DNA of 64,000 nucleotides from Styela clava (lineage: Eukaryota > Chordata > Ascidiacea > Stolidobranchia > Styelidae). Below, one piece after another: positions 21,967 through 34,555 of the stretch. The DNA is taken from assembly GCF_964204865.1 (NCBI RefSeq), contig NC_135260.1, positions 3,906,001 through 3,970,000 of the forward strand. The letters are read 5' to 3'. The stretch's first letter is position 1. Each line of letters begins with the position of its first letter. Below the pieces are notes generated by a model. That model had not been told where the DNA came from. It worked only from the letters and a program-made list of their open reading frames with translations, and did not search any database. The position numbers and the translations under genes are program-made.

Positions 21967-23865
21967 CAGTGGTTCTGAAACTTTTTGAGCCGCGCCCCCC
22001 TTTGAAATATTTTACAAACTTCGCGCCCCCCCCCCTCTTTTTGCTTCAAAAAAATGGTTTTGTGATGGACATGTTGTTATATATTAAGATGGCGCAAGAA
22101 GAGTGTTGGTCTCATAGCGTCATTGCTCAGATTGTTTAGGCATAAAATGCATGGGATAACGCAACTTCGCCATTCACTGTCGTATTTATAAAGCCAAATA
22201 GTGGTTGGTTGGTCATACATTCTCGTTTTTCCGCTCAGTTTGCAATACCTGGTGAGGTCAAACTAATTTTCAAGTAAAACTAAACACGCAATAAACCTAT
22301 GCTTTAATGTATTTTCTGCCTAAACGTTTACATAAGACACGTAAAATTTCGATCAAAAATTTGCCTCATCACTACTGAGCAATGCAAAAATTATTTACTG
22401 TGTGTTAAAAATAAGCAACAATTACAGACTTCTTGGCTTGCGCCTAACGTCTCAAACAAAATGGCGAAGTGCAAATGAATTTATGTAAAACATAAAAGCA
22501 GTTCATTTTTTAATACTTATTATGAATGTGGAAGTTTCCCCGGCTCTTGACCGCTGAAAAAGAAAGTCGCTAAGGTGTTTACGATTGCATTTTGTTTAAA
22601 TCTCGATTGTTTTCGTCAGCGTGGCGTGTTATTAAGCCATAAAAATCTTGATTTCGGTGTTTATTCTTCCTAAATCAGAAATTTCCCGTGACATATTCTT
22701 GTGCCGCGACGATTATGATTACTTTTTTGTTCTCGAATGGAACCATGACACCTCTGAGGAAAACGAGTTCGTTTTTATTACATAATCATCAGCGACGAGA
22801 TGCTAAAGATAGAATAAAAAAGTGAATCCGCAACCAAAAATTTCTTTATTGTAAAAGCGGCATTATAAAATACTAAAAATAAAACGGAAAACACCATGAG
22901 TTTTGTTTTGGGGTGGACCGCGAACACTTTTTAGACATTGCGAATCTCATAAATTCTTTGTGCCTGCGGCACACCAGTACTGTTCTAAAACTACCGACTT
23001 GAAACAAATTTTACTCCGTGGGATATTTACTCGCAGACTTAGGAATCTCTGTAAAGGTGATATCTTAAAATTAATCGACTGGCAGCAATGCGATAGAGCG
23101 GAGTATGAGTTGCAGGGACAGCTCATATTGGTAGAAGTGGCAAAAATACAAAACAAAATGTAATCGGGCAGTGGGCACTTTGTCACATATTTTTATTGTT
23201 GCGAATTACCGTGGCATTTTGGAGTAATGGTGCTTTTATTTTATCGACGCAATCGCAGATTTGATTTATCACAATTAAATGAATAAAGCAACCATTTTAA
23301 ATAAGTATATCCGTCATGGATTGATTATTTTTATTCAACAGAAAAACCATTACATATCCATTGAAAAAGTCGTCTCTTTTTACGACTCGTGTACTGACTC
23401 AGGGGCCGTACCGCGAGGATTTCGAGTCGATGAACATGTATTTTAATTGTACTAAATCAAATATACTTTCTGGGATATCATACCAGATCTTTCTAATGAC
23501 GACAACGAATTCGCATGAGTGAAATATATATCAAAACTAAATATAATCGGGCAGTTGATCACATTTTTTTTTAATATGTCCGCGGATTGGCGTGGTATTT
23601 TAGAGTCGCCTGAACCGCGAGTTACCTTGAACACAAATGAATTAAAATAGAGAGACATTTTGAATTCTTGTAGTTATTACGAGACAGAAAAATTTATTAT
23701 ACCACGTAAAAGCCGGTATTTTTAACGAATGCGAAGACCGTTTCGGGATCCGTTACACGTAAATTTCCGATTCCATCTTGTGACTTCTCGCGCCCCCCCC
23801 CCCCCCCTGTGAGCATCTCGCGCCCCCCTAGGGGGGGGGGGGGGGGCCCAGTTTAAGAACCACTG
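21967..23865. mobile_element. hAT-like non-autonomous element, 1.9 kb
   Basis: It starts cagtggttctgaaacttttt and ends aagaaccactg. The flanks gtctagag and gtctggag are a 7/8 TSD. Both ends carry gcgcccccc text, and the right end has a poly-C run facing a poly-G run. I find no transposase: the short frames inside show no RNase-H-like or hAT dimerisation motif. The stretch at 22570-22830 matches 40610-40900 in reverse complement, so the element at 39538-41170 is a relative. Confidence 0.8.
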
Positions 23866-24089
23866 GTCTGGAGAGATTCTTAAAGTTTTTGTTGGATATC
23901 ATTGGCTACTTTTATCAAGTCTCGTTCGGAGCAAAAGGCACGAGTGAATGTTGTATTACATCATTATACAAAGGATAGGATTTATAATATGAATAAAGAT
24001 TTGCTCAAAGGTTTATATTCACGGCCTAAACTAGTTAACATGTATTCCCTGAACTTAATCAGAATTCACTAATGCGCGATTCTATATTA

Positions 24090-25345
24090 TAATGATTTAT
24101 AGTCCCAGGTGCTCTAGTCCAACTTCGCTCAAAGTTCAATATCTTATATTTCCGAGAGCGCGTAGACATGCTTTGAGCTTATTCCCTCTAAAAATCTGTA
24201 GACCACACTACAGTCTCAACTCGAGCAATAAGATAATCCAGTCTAAGCTGCATCGAGATATAACAGTTTGGTATTTCGTCAACTCCAGTCATCAAATTAC
24301 CTATTGGCGTCATATTATCAATTTATTTAGAAATTGTGTTTACCAAACATGGCCAGTGTCTCAGCAGTGTGTTTTACCAACGGACCATGCTTGATCTTAC
24401 AAATGTATATTATTACACTATTAAATTATCGAATAACGTCAGCTAATCTATTTCCTTATGAGCTATGACTAGTTTACCAGCACGGCTTTATGCAATACGC
24501 AAAGGTTGATATGTCACTGAAATATGAGCAGAATTCCAGCCAAATTATTTAAGGATTGTTCAGAATGTCATTTAACTTGGGATAAATATATGTAATCGAT
24601 GGCTAGAAAGTGACCAATAGCACAAACATTCATACGATGCATTTTCACGATGTTCACTACGAACAAGGCATCACAGAAATGTGAGAAGCTAATACTTATA
24701 GTAGGCCCAGAATCTTTCTAATTTAGCATTTGCGTACCTAATCTAACACTTTCAATGTAAGTAAATGGTGCCAAGGACTTGGGTTATTTGGAACATATTC
24801 TAGAACTGGGGTGGATTAAGATTTTGCAAAGGCTGCATTGAAAAAAGAAATTAACCGTGATATCACAGTGCAGGGCTTTGTTGAAAGTGAATATTGGGAA
24901 TTAAGATTTATGTACTCCAAATAAACTCACTAGAATACAGTAATGTGGGTTTTTCTTGGAAAAAAAAATTTCTGAAACTATATTCCTACATTTTTGAGGC
25001 AAATAAACATACATACATACATCCTGATATTGCCCCACCACTGAATTTGGGATATGTTGATGTGTTAAGTTGAATAATCTAAGATTTTTTTCAAACATAT
25101 TTGCCAAAGCTAGGTTATTCGCATTCACTAATAATAGAGACAGAACTCTGAGCAAAGTTACAGCTGAGCAATGAAGAGCCACAGGATACAGGAACTATAT
25201 AACTCTATGAGTCTATTCAAACATTGTTTGCGAAAACAAATAACTGGCTAACTAAACCCATACCCGACATGGACTGGTAACCGGACGAGATGCCGTGGAT
25301 TCGCCATATGAATTAGCCGCCTTATCGACTTTCGAAAGAAATAAA
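24090..25345. repeat. Low-copy block, inverse of 4480-5400 and direct match to 36280-37675
   Basis: The reverse complement of the first 900 bp matches block Y/Z upstream of KLHL A; in forward orientation it matches 36280-37675 with moderate divergence, including catacatacatacatcctgat and the SINE fragment at its right end. It is part of the duplicated KLHL unit. No gene is visible. Confidence 0.65.
25228..25345 (+). mobile_element. SINE body fragment
   Basis: gcgaaaacaaataact, cccatacccgacatggactg and cggacgagatgccgtgg match the body of the SINE at 57824-58173. The head and tail are missing. The equivalent fragment at 37618-37675 shows it predates the duplication of this block. Confidence 0.65.
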
Positions 25346-25359
25346 GGTTGCGTTGGGGC

Positions 25360-25640
25360 ATTAGCAGCGTAATTTGATACCAACAATAAAGCCTTTTTAT
25401 ACCTTCCATTGATTCCCCAGGTTTGGTCAAACATAATTGTATAATTTGCAAAACTGAATTTTTGCACCTACAAATTCACGCTATCGACTAGGTCCTATTT
25501 TGAGAGGGAGGGTTTATATTGAAATCATTTTTGGCATTCAGGCTTGGTTTTATTTTGGGGAAACACGAAAGTAAGTCTCTGATTTTAGGACTAATTCAGA
25601 TTTACTCATTCGAAAATTCATTATTTGGAGAAGGAGTGTG
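25360..25640 (-). repeat. Inverted copies of block X and of the 1910-2040 segment
   Basis: The reverse complement of 25360-25470 gives gaccaaacctggggaatcaa (block X). The reverse complement of 25470-25640 matches 1910-2040 (gcgatagcgtgaa-type text, tcctaaaatcagaga). This ties the segment to the ancestral unit. Confidence 0.55.
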
Positions 25641-26707
25641 CAACCTGCGGTAAGCGAAATGAGTTTTTAATTTAATTCGGTATGTGCGAGTAACTTCAAT
25701 TTCTTTGCAGCACGAATTCTGTACCTGAGTTCAATTTATTATCTATGCAAATGACTTTGCAATGCCCTAACAGCTACATTGTGTTGCTACATGAATCTCG
25801 CAAGATCGATAACCAAATTTTTGTGCCTGCAACTAATAGATAGCCTATGTTAGTGCGAGCCGCGATTCCATTGGAATGTGAATGAAATATTATCTAAATT
25901 GTACGGTGGCATTGAAAAGATTTAATGATAAACAACAACCCGCAAATCCAAGTGAATGTAAAACCCAACCCAGGCATCGCCTTTATGCAAGAGCGAGCCA
26001 GCCTAAATATTTTGTATAATGATGTAATATGATGCTTACTTCTGTTCATTTCTTTTTTCTCCGAATAAGACTAGGTAAAAGCAGCCACTGATAGCTAACA
26101 GCATGTTATAGAATTTCTCTACTTACGTACTGCACAGTCGAAGTGGTATCAAGCTCGCTTTTTCATCTATCTTGGCTATTCATTTATTGAAAGGATTATT
26201 TATAGCAAGCAAGGGAAAGTCAGTTTGCAGTAAATCGTTCAAGAATAAAGTAAAATGCCCCTCAGGCCCGCCTGGCTACGCCTATATGATACAAAATTTC
26301 ACAATGTTTATCAATCATGGCGCAATCGCGAATTTAAAACTTGTGACGTTCAAAACAAGTTATCATACTTGGTTGCCTTTAAGCTTTCATTTAGTTCAGA
26401 GATTTCTTTCCGCTACGTTCTTCGCTAAGCTACGTTCCCTTTTTAGAATTTGTCAAGTCTCGCGCCCCACCTCAAAATAACTAGCTAGCAATAGGCTACA
26501 GATAGTGGGGTATTTTTTTTTCAGAAAACACGTAAAAAATATAGGTGTACATAATACAGAAATGTAAACCATAAAGTAATGTGAATATCCAAAATAAGGC
26601 GGGCATGATCAAATCTAACACCTATTTTTATTTTTACTTAGTTCCACGCCACTTCAAAAATGTCTAGGTCCTCCCTGTGGGGCGTGTCCCACCGTTTGAG
26701 AACCACT
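25641..26707. mobile_element. Decayed MITE material and hAT terminal fragment
   Basis: About 25630-25890 resembles the family of 15147-15421 (gcgagtaacttcaat, gcaatgccctaac) but has lost its ends. The stretch ending at 26708 carries the hAT right end accgtttgagaaccactg, and gtctcgcgccccacc at about 26456 may be related. I could not find the matching left end or a TSD. No coding evidence. Confidence 0.4.
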
Positions 26708-26708
26708 G

Positions 26709-28477
26709 CTGTCAATATACTCAAGGTCAAAACTGAATAGTTTTTCGAAAATTTCAGTCAATGTGCAATTTATTACCTCAAAAGACCTGAATCATCTCTG
26801 TGGATCAAGATTGCAATCTGACCAATGCTAGCAAGGATTGAGAGTACAATCGCCATTCCAGTGTTCATTAGGCTAAAGCTATATAGGATTTCAGACCGAA
26901 AGAAAATAAACAGGCGTTTTCAGACTCATCATCACAGATTAGTTCAGGTAACAACTTAAGTTCTCTCAACTGTTTATAACCATTCATACAAGGCACATAC
27001 CTACATCTGGCTTATCATACATTGTCATCTTTAAATATTTTTGAAGTAATTTGTATAATGTTTATTCTTAAAGTCAAGAAAATCTTGCAAGAAATAGAAC
27101 ATGGAATTTGTCAAGGTTAACACAAGTGCGATAATTATAGAAATATCAATAATGAAATATATATTGCCCCATAAGGATGGCCCATGGATATTATAACTGA
27201 ATTCATTGAAGTTCATAAAATACTTATGAGGCAATTTATGTGATATACCACATGGTAAGAAAATATTGTTACCAAATATACATGGGGAACACTTGTAGTA
27301 GTAAGCAGAACTCTTATATCACATGCAAGAATCCCATCAGTTATAAATGGAAAATGGTTAAACAACACTTTTGTCATAAAAATGCAAAAATAAAGAATAT
27401 AGCACATATATACTCAATGTGTGATGGTCCATAGTAAATTGAATACCAGTATTAAAATAAATTTCAAATTAAAACCAGGGACATTCTGCATAAATAACAA
27501 CATGAAGTGAATAAAAATTGCAAGAATAGATCATGGAAATTGTTTACGTAAACATAACACAGTAGAGTGAGATGATTGCAATAAAAGTAAATATTAAAAA
27601 ATAACATGCAGTAATAGCAGCAATACTACAAGTGAATTATAAGAATAGGATGCATTTGAATATAAACTAATATTCTTTATACATCCCAAAGAGTCGAAAT
27701 TTCTGACTGAAATTCCTAAACGAGCAACATGGCGAAGCATTCTTATCAGTTGGTTGAAGTAAATTTGTTTATTCCCAAGTTTATTTCTCATGGGGTCCCC
27801 CAATCTTGAAGTCTATGTCACAATTATTGTTAAGCCGAAGTAGGGAGTAGGGCCCATCAAAAAGCTATGAGTTTTGAGTGTAAACTTCCAAGATTCCGTA
27901 GTTGTGATTATGGCAGTCTATGATAATACTCATTATTTTCATACATTTGATGTACAATATGGCAAGAAACTTAAACATTGAGAACATTCACATATTAAAT
28001 ACGAAAATTTATTTTGAATTCTAATTCTAAAATTAATATGCAACACCTTCCTAAAGTTAATATAGCCATGGAAAGCCAATGTAATAAAAAAATAAGACGT
28101 TAGAGGGGCACTCTTGTAATATGTGTACCAGGTTAGGGCTGGGGCCTAATTTTATTCCATTTTCCTCATCTTAGTTCTGTTACAAGTTCGGGTACGGTCT
28201 GTGTTAGCCCAGTGAATATATCCCCTGCCCATAAGCTTTAGTCCCTTTACACAACTTGATGTAGGCGAACAAAACTACTTATCTCCATATTGGCAATTGG
28301 CATACATATTTCCTGAGCGCCGTAAAAGGGGCAAGAATGCTGAATGGCTATAATAGTCTCGAAGAATGCAATAAATTTGGTAGGAAAAAAATAACTGGAC
28401 AGTTTAACAAAAATGACAGTGTCATATACAGCATAGGTCTAGGATCTTGCTCAAATTATTGTATAATATTATATATT
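26709..28477. other. Non-coding AT-rich stretch
   Basis: No frame with a recognisable domain, no RNA gene and no clear repeat boundary. The short open frames here are AT-rich and without family features. Several acatgg- and attgcaagaa-like words recur loosely. Confidence 0.4.
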
Positions 28478-28486
28478 CAAATGATC

Positions 28487-28595
28487 GGTACTCCTGAAGT
28501 ATGCGCACCAAGATGTCGCATAACCTGAACCCTAACCTGGTACACAACCTGAGTTTAGGTTGTGCGCCATCTTGATGCGCATACTTCAGAAGGTC
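28487..28595. mobile_element. 109-bp hairpin MITE with 9-bp TSD
   Basis: Arms of about 35 bp (tcctgaagtatgcgcacc on the left, the complement of gatgcgcatacttcag on the right) surround a 40-bp loop. The 9-mer caaatgatc flanks it exactly at 28478-28486 and 28596-28604. A 9-bp TSD suggests a Mutator-type source; that is inference from TSD length. Confidence 0.75.
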
Positions 28596-28604
28596 CAAAT
28601 GATC

Positions 28605-29274
28605 TATATTAGCAATCTCTTAAAATAATTGCTATAATTGCTTCGAGTGATAAAATATTTCTCACTTTTCACACTGCTAAGTCTAGTTTCAGATAAATTT
28701 CTTGGGATTTAAGAAAAATATCAAAGTAAATAAAAATTTAAACACAAAAGTGAAACCAATCTATGTAGAGACTTAATTAAAAGTTACTCAAGCAACTATA
28801 CAAAGAAATATGCCAGGATGATGAAATGAACTAATCTGCTATTTTCACATGATATGGGATTCACTAAATTGCATTTAGCTGACAAATAATACTCTCTCTA
28901 AAAAAACAACCAAAACATGACAAATTCAGAATGAGTTGACAGTTAATATTTTCAAAAGCTATCTTGTGTATACGATGTTTTGTGATCATGAAAACAATTG
29001 CATAGTACTTTATTTTATGTTCCGGTGAGAATGGAATTATCGGTTCCATTACATTTGAACCCACATACAAATGCACCTGCATACTATTGCACCTATAGAA
29101 TTTTTTTGAATTTTACGGTTATACTAACCCATATTAACCCTAAGGGTTTTAGCACACGCATATAGATTGAACCTGCGGATATACACATGGTTTCAAATGT
29201 ACGGTCACCGAATTATCAGCATGTGCTGAAAATTTTGATAAAGAATTGCAGGTTGATTGCCTGCATAAGGTAGG
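28605..29274. other. Non-coding stretch
   Basis: I see no gene, RNA or bounded repeat here. It leads into the MS4A-like remnant on the minus strand. Confidence 0.4.
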
Positions 29275-29650
29275 TGGGTTCTGACATTGGATAACTTGCT
29301 GCGACATCGTTGAGTAGGAAGCACTGGGTTGAACTTGTATAGACGTCGCAGGTAATGGTGTGATTGAGAATACATTGGCGGATCAGCTATTCCGACTACT
29401 GGTTGGTTTGGATAATGAATTATCGATGATTGTGGAGCTATCTGTCCCGATGTGTGATGCTGTGGTCTTGTCTTACTACTTTAATGGAAGGGTAGGGTGG
29501 CCTCCTGTCATTAGTACTTGCCCTGGTGGAACAACTTCAGCTGGCTGTGCAACAGGCATTCCTGAGTAACTCTGCATTGACAGGTACCATCATATATTGA
29601 CCATTTGCAAGTCGAGAATAGGCAAGCTGCAAACTTCAACGCTCCGAGTT
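29275..29650 (-). pseudogene. MS4A-like tail exon remnant near KLHL C
   Basis: On the minus strand it reads LANGQYMMVPVNAELLRNA, matching LANGQYMMVPVN of the intact protein. After one frame change it reads VAQPAEVVPPGQVLMTGGHP, a proline-rich tail, and it then meets stops. CGA before LANG is intact here but TGA in other remnants. Only the tail region is present. It lies 1.8 kb past the KLHL C stop codon in the same orientation. Confidence 0.65.
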
Positions 29651-31406
29651 CATACAAAAGTTATATGTGTACTGTCTTTGGCTTCACATGGGTAGAGAAA
29701 GTTCCTTACTGGACGTATTACCTAACAGGTGAGTGCGTTGAAATTCATTCTAGATTGTACACATGTTTATTCATATTGAAACCTTACATTTTCAGAATCA
29801 GGGTTCTGAGCCATCAATTTTAAACAAATTCACTAAACTGTCAAATTTTCTTCAATACACAAGACTTGAATAAGTCATGTCTTTGTAGATAGATTACTGG
29901 CAACCTAGCTACAGTTATATCAATATCACTGAGAAATTAATTATTGTATATTTAATATATAGTAAACACACTTTGAAACATTAATATGGGTGAAATTGCA
30001 TAATTAAACATAAACTATAGATGCTTGGAATAATGATGCCAAAAATTATCAGTATACAGTTTTTCAAATCATAAAAGTCAGCCTTTTTGAAGCAATAAAT
30101 TTTTTTTTATAAAATCTGACATGAACAGTGATTTATGATTAGAACATTCAAAATAATGAATATATATTCAAACAATGAAATACAGGAAACAAAGAATGGA
30201 GGAGAATCGTTCAATCTGTAAATTTAATCCTAATGTTCATAATATATATAGGCACAATAATAAACAAGAGAGCTATGCTCAAATATATGGACACGTCACA
30301 GAAATTTTTGAAATAAGTAAAAGTAATAGCCTTCTGGCGAAAAAATCAATCTTTAACCAAAGCAAATTTTTTTTAAAAATTTCAAAGCAATTGGTCCAGT
30401 ATTCGAAAAGAAAAGTGATTTTATCATGACGAAGGAGAAGAAATTCAAGAATAACAACATAATATCGAAACGATCGTTATGTCCACTGACGTGTCCAAAA
30501 ATGGAGCCAGACTTTTGCATGTTAGGCATGCTCACGTGTTGCATTTGCATAGACTAGTTTTTGTTACCAATATTTCGTTTAGCTGAAGTAACCAGTACAT
30601 ACAAAAAAATACAGAGTACCAGGCGTTTGAATCATCTGGTGCAGAAGGTTTGGGTAGACCAAAGTTTTGTTTTCAATATTTCGTTTTATCAGAGCTGAAT
30701 TCGAAATACTCCTCAAGTAGGAGGAATTTCCCAGAACTGGAGTAAGAGTCGAAATATTGTAACCGGAGTTGAAATTAGAATCATCATCAAGTCTTATTTA
30801 GGTTTGGGCTCGAACATAAAATCTCTGCAATTTCACTCCAACAGAATTACAATTTGAAACATTCAAATTATGAAATATGTATATAGGCATTACAATCAAA
30901 ACCAAATATAAAATAGTCAGGTATTTTGACACATCTGACATTGTAAATTATGAGGATAACTGTTAGAAATATCCACTTAAAGCAAATTCCAAAGTGGCAT
31001 TTAAAGCCTTGTCTTAAATCATTCTCACAATAATCAGAAATATAATTTTACAACAAAATACAAAAGTTGTTTATCTTGATACAAACTTTTTTGCAGCAGT
31101 TATTTCATAAAATATTATTAATTTTGTCAATTAAATATTATAAACTTTTATTTTATAAAAAGATCCACAAGAAGCAAATTAAGAGATAGTCATTAAAAGC
31201 ATTGTCACAAATAATAAGAAGTCCTAATAATTTTATATCAATATAAAAGTAGTTTATTTTGACACAGAGTTTTTTGCAGCAGTCATAATATTTCATAAAA
31301 TATTTACAAATTCTCTCAAACAAAGAATTTTCACTTTATCATATATAATAAAATATTGCATATTAAAATAACATAGCTGCCGAAATTTTTATCAAGAATA
31401 ACACAT
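29651..31406 (-). repeat. 3' flank of KLHL C shared with B and D units
   Basis: It shares ttcttcaatacacaagac, then atgcttggaataatgatgcc, then atctgacatgaacagtgatttatg with the flanks of B (16600-16920) and D (42780-43080). It is AT-rich with no gene. The short forward frame at 30175-30429 is within this shared non-coding text and has no family signature. Confidence 0.6.
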
Positions 31407-33365
31407 TTATCGAGCATAGCTACAGCAATAAACCCAGTCCACCCCCGGCCGATCCAATTCACAGACTATTTCCCATTCAACAGTTTCTTCATTGTAAGTT
31501 TCAATAGAATCCATAGTCAGGCTTTCACCATGAGCACCACCGACTGCATACATTTTATCACCAATAACACATGCACTGAACCTCAATCTATTCATCTTCA
31601 TTTTTGCAATTTCTGTCCATGAACGAACAACAGGGTTATAACATTGAACTAGGTCGTGAGGGTTTCCATACCAACCTCCCAGTACATAAACCATACTTCG
31701 AAAAACGACTGCTGCACCTCCATATGTTCTAAGAATCATCTGGGGCAGGGAAGACCATTTCTTCGTTCTCGGTACGTATACTTTTGCTTTCCTCCATGCT
31801 GCCCAACCTCCCATCGCCCATATAAACTCATCAGAGGCAGCAGCACAAAAACCATCACCAAGATCACATGAAGGCAAATTCTTATCCCATCTGTCGTTGG
31901 CTATGTCATATCGCACTGTATGCTGATTATGGCTGATAATATAAATCCCACCCTTGAGATAAACCATCTTATCAAAGTCATCACTCTTCCTTTCAACCTT
32001 GGCCTTCTTAATCCATCGACCATCTTGTAGCAAAGACAATTCATTGCCATCTGAAGCATACAATCGTCCCTCAACATTGGCAAGATGGATGCCAACACAA
32101 TAATCTGACTGCAAACTAGACCATTGATTTGTTTGGAGAGTCTTTATACCTGTTCTTGTCGAGACAGCAATATGTGGGAAAAGTATTCCCATCTGAGCTC
32201 TGGGATAATGAATATCAAGCAATAAATCTTTACACTTATGGGACTCTTTAAATAAAGATTCATTTATGATTGTTTGTCGAATAAAATCTTCAGGAAAATC
32301 CTCCAGTTTCATCAACTCGAACAAATCAGGAAAAAAATTCTGATGACGACGACTTTGTTTAGCCCATTTCATTGCGGCTTCCAATTTAATTTTTTCAGAA
32401 GAATATTTAGTTTCCTGAGATTTGAACAAGAAAAAAATTTCATCTTTTTCCAACTCAATAAATTCATCCATCGGTACAATTTGTTCAAAATTCTGAGCCA
32501 TAAATTCATTGATTATATTTCTGACATTCTCTGAGTGAACTTTGTTTTCGATGCGATTTATCTTCCTCAAAACGAATAAAGTGTCGAGAGACAAATTCTC
32601 TTTCAACCCATCGATATTCGAAAGTAATTTTATGATGACAAAACTTTTCGCATCTGAAGAACTTTCTACCAAACAATCATTTAGAAGATCAGTGAGCAAA
32701 AATTGATAAGGAAACTCTTCAAAATGCAAAGTAGCCATTAATTCTGATCCTATTTCTTCACCTTTGTTTGAAATCCATCTTCTCACAGCATGCCAAACTA
32801 CTTCATGACTTTTTTCCAACTTTTGCAGATAAAATATGAGTTCTCCTTTGCTCAGATGTAGAAAATCTTCACCCAAAATCAGAGACTCAAAATTATCCAC
32901 AATGAATTGTTCAGCAATGGTTTCTAGCTCTGTACAATCATAAAGTCTTGCCAACCTGACCACTAGAAGGCAATGCTGCACTGACAAATTATTTTCCATG
33001 AAATTGAAGCATATACTTGATAATACATCAAGCTGCATTAAGTGGGAAGCATACAAAGTATTTTCAACAGATTCCATGGATGGATTTGCTTCACCAGTAT
33101 ACATGAAATCTACACACTGCCCTACAGCATCAACACAGATGTCTTTCATAATGACAAAACCATTCCGAGACTCAACCATGTTACTTGAAAACATGCCTTT
33201 GAAGTACTTTGATACTGCGCCAAGCAGGTCTCGATGGACTTCAAAAGATTTGTCACCAACTTTGATTGTGAAGTTACAAATGCAGTTGGATTGTTTTAGT
33301 TCATTGAATGACGTAAGTATATTCAATGAGTGGGTGATCTTTGCAGATTTTTTAAATTCATCCAT
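31407..33365 (-). CDS. KLHL-type BTB-BACK-BACK-Kelch protein, paralogue C
   Basis: An intact 652-codon single-exon gene with the same domain order as A. It starts MDEFKKSAKI like A and has the A-type flank. It lacks two residues in blade 1 (GIKTLQTNQW where the others have an extra LN or NL). The loop after the first GG is WAAWRK and after the second WYGNPHDL; the blade 4-5 loop reads ILRTYGG. BTB and BACK differ little from the other copies. A Cul3-adaptor role is inferred from the family. Relative to its sisters, its upstream region was expanded by at least two hAT-type insertions (33529-33851, 34556-35399). Confidence 0.95.
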   Translation of the reverse strand: MDEFKKSAKITHSLNILTSFNELKQSNCICNFTIKVGDKSFEVHRDLLGAVSKYFKGMFSSNMVESRNGFVIMKDICVDAVGQCVDFMYTGEANPSMESVENTLYASHLMQLDVLSSICFNFMENNLSVQHCLLVVRLARLYDCTELETIAEQFIVDNFESLILGEDFLHLSKGELIFYLQKLEKSHEVVWHAVRRWISNKGEEIGSELMATLHFEEFPYQFLLTDLLNDCLVESSSDAKSFVIIKLLSNIDGLKENLSLDTLFVLRKINRIENKVHSENVRNIINEFMAQNFEQIVPMDEFIELEKDEIFFLFKSQETKYSSEKIKLEAAMKWAKQSRRHQNFFPDLFELMKLEDFPEDFIRQTIINESLFKESHKCKDLLLDIHYPRAQMGILFPHIAVSTRTGIKTLQTNQWSSLQSDYCVGIHLANVEGRLYASDGNELSLLQDGRWIKKAKVERKSDDFDKMVYLKGGIYIISHNQHTVRYDIANDRWDKNLPSCDLGDGFCAAASDEFIWAMGGWAAWRKAKVYVPRTKKWSSLPQMILRTYGGAAVVFRSMVYVLGGWYGNPHDLVQCYNPVVRSWTEIAKMKMNRLRFSACVIGDKMYAVGGAHGESLTMDSIETYNEETVEWEIVCELDRPGVDWVYCCSYAR

Positions 33366-33460
33366 CTTCTGTATCTTGGAGGGAGAGATTCACAAATGAC
33401 AAAGCTTTAATATTAGGTGAAGATGACAGCAAGATGCTTGCTTAACTAGTTTCTGTGATA
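33366..33460 (-). promoter_or_regulatory. Conserved 5' flank of KLHL C (A/C type)
   Basis: In the sense direction it reads cacagaaactagtta, then gcatcttgctgtcatct, then tttgtcatttgtgaatc, then ccaagatacagaag before the ATG, closely matching A and the pseudogene. Confidence 0.45.
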
Positions 33461-33528
33461 TATGTATATTAGATAAATATTCGGAGTATTGGAGAATTTT
33501 AATTTTGCAGCACAATATAGAGGAGAGG

Positions 33529-33851
33529 CAGGGGTGTGAATCTGCGGCAATTCAGCCCACAAGACAAAATTGTGTGGACAAGTGCCAATTTTGAATATTG
33601 TGGAGCCCCAGAAACGAGTTTTTAAGTTAGTTCAATCTAGTACGTTCGAGTAACTACAATCCCATCGCGTTGCAAAACCTAAACCTGAGTGCTATACCTG
33701 AGCTTGTGCAAAGCGAACACCGCATGTCATAAGATCAATAACCAATTATGTGCCCGAAACTACTAGAAAGCCTATGTTAAATAACCTGCAACGCGCGGTT
33801 TTACTCAGGTATTTGTATCTACCCCGCCTGTATTGAAAGTTGCCACCCCTG
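33529..33851. mobile_element. hAT-like MITE, same family as 15147-15421
   Basis: It starts caggggtgtgaatctgcggc and ends gttgccacccctg. The flanks aggagagg and atttaaga do not match, so the TSD is lost or the ends are slightly off. An eroded copy in the equivalent position upstream of the pseudogene (39085-39317) suggests insertion before that duplication. Confidence 0.65.
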
Positions 33852-34555
33852 ATTTAAGACTCTGCTCAGCACTAAAATATTCATGCGCAGTAAAACGAAC
33901 ATTTGCTCAATGTAACATTTTCTTAGAGGGAACACAATTGATTGACCCCTGAAATATCATGAGCTCGAATACTTGATCGAATCAGATTCTTTTTCTAAAT
34001 CCCACTCTCAATATTTTGCTCGCCGACTGCCTTCTTCTTTACTTGTGATCGTTGAGATTTAAAGTATTTTGTGAGGTTATACCATAATATATATCCCTAT
34101 TTATCCAGCTTTTTAAAGTCCACTCAACAAATTGTGAGATTCAAAGGCTAGGTATACAGATATATCCAGCAGTAAAGTATATATCTATCTTAACCCAGAA
34201 TTTTGCGTAAATTCCAATTCTATACATATTCCGCAATACAAATCCAACTTAAGTGTTAGATAATTCGAATAAGTTTGGCAAGTGTTTGATAATTAGTGTG
34301 ACAAGTGGGGGAAATATACCAGTGGGAAACAACTTCTTTGAGACTATGAAGATTTCATAATCATTCCAGCTGGCCTAAAGTTCTGCTTTGAGAACCCCAA
34401 TAGAATTTAGACTAACAATTTCAAATCTACAGTAATTATTGGAGCATGACCTTCATTCCTAACTGTTTGGACACCTTAATCATATTAATTCTCCATTCAC
34501 TGTCAACGTTGAGATTCCTAGCATTATATTTAAACAAGGATATATAGGCCTAGAA
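33852..34555. repeat. Block shared with 39318-39537 plus 41171-41480
   Basis: caatgtaacattttct, aatatcatgagctcgaatac and tccagc... ccactcaacaa align with the pseudogene-side region, in which a 1.6-kb hAT element interrupts the match. Here the site is uninterrupted (about 34085-34105), giving an empty site. No gene. Confidence 0.6.

Noticed and set aside
22903-23186. An 86-codon frame within the 1.9-kb hAT element as a transposase fragment.
   Set aside because: No hAT catalytic or dimerisation motif is visible and a reverse frame overlaps it.
25012-25024. CRISPR-like or regularly spaced repeats at short tandem catacat runs and at the minisatellites.
   Set aside because: Simple or degenerate tandem repeats in a eukaryotic genome, without equal repeats and unique spacers.
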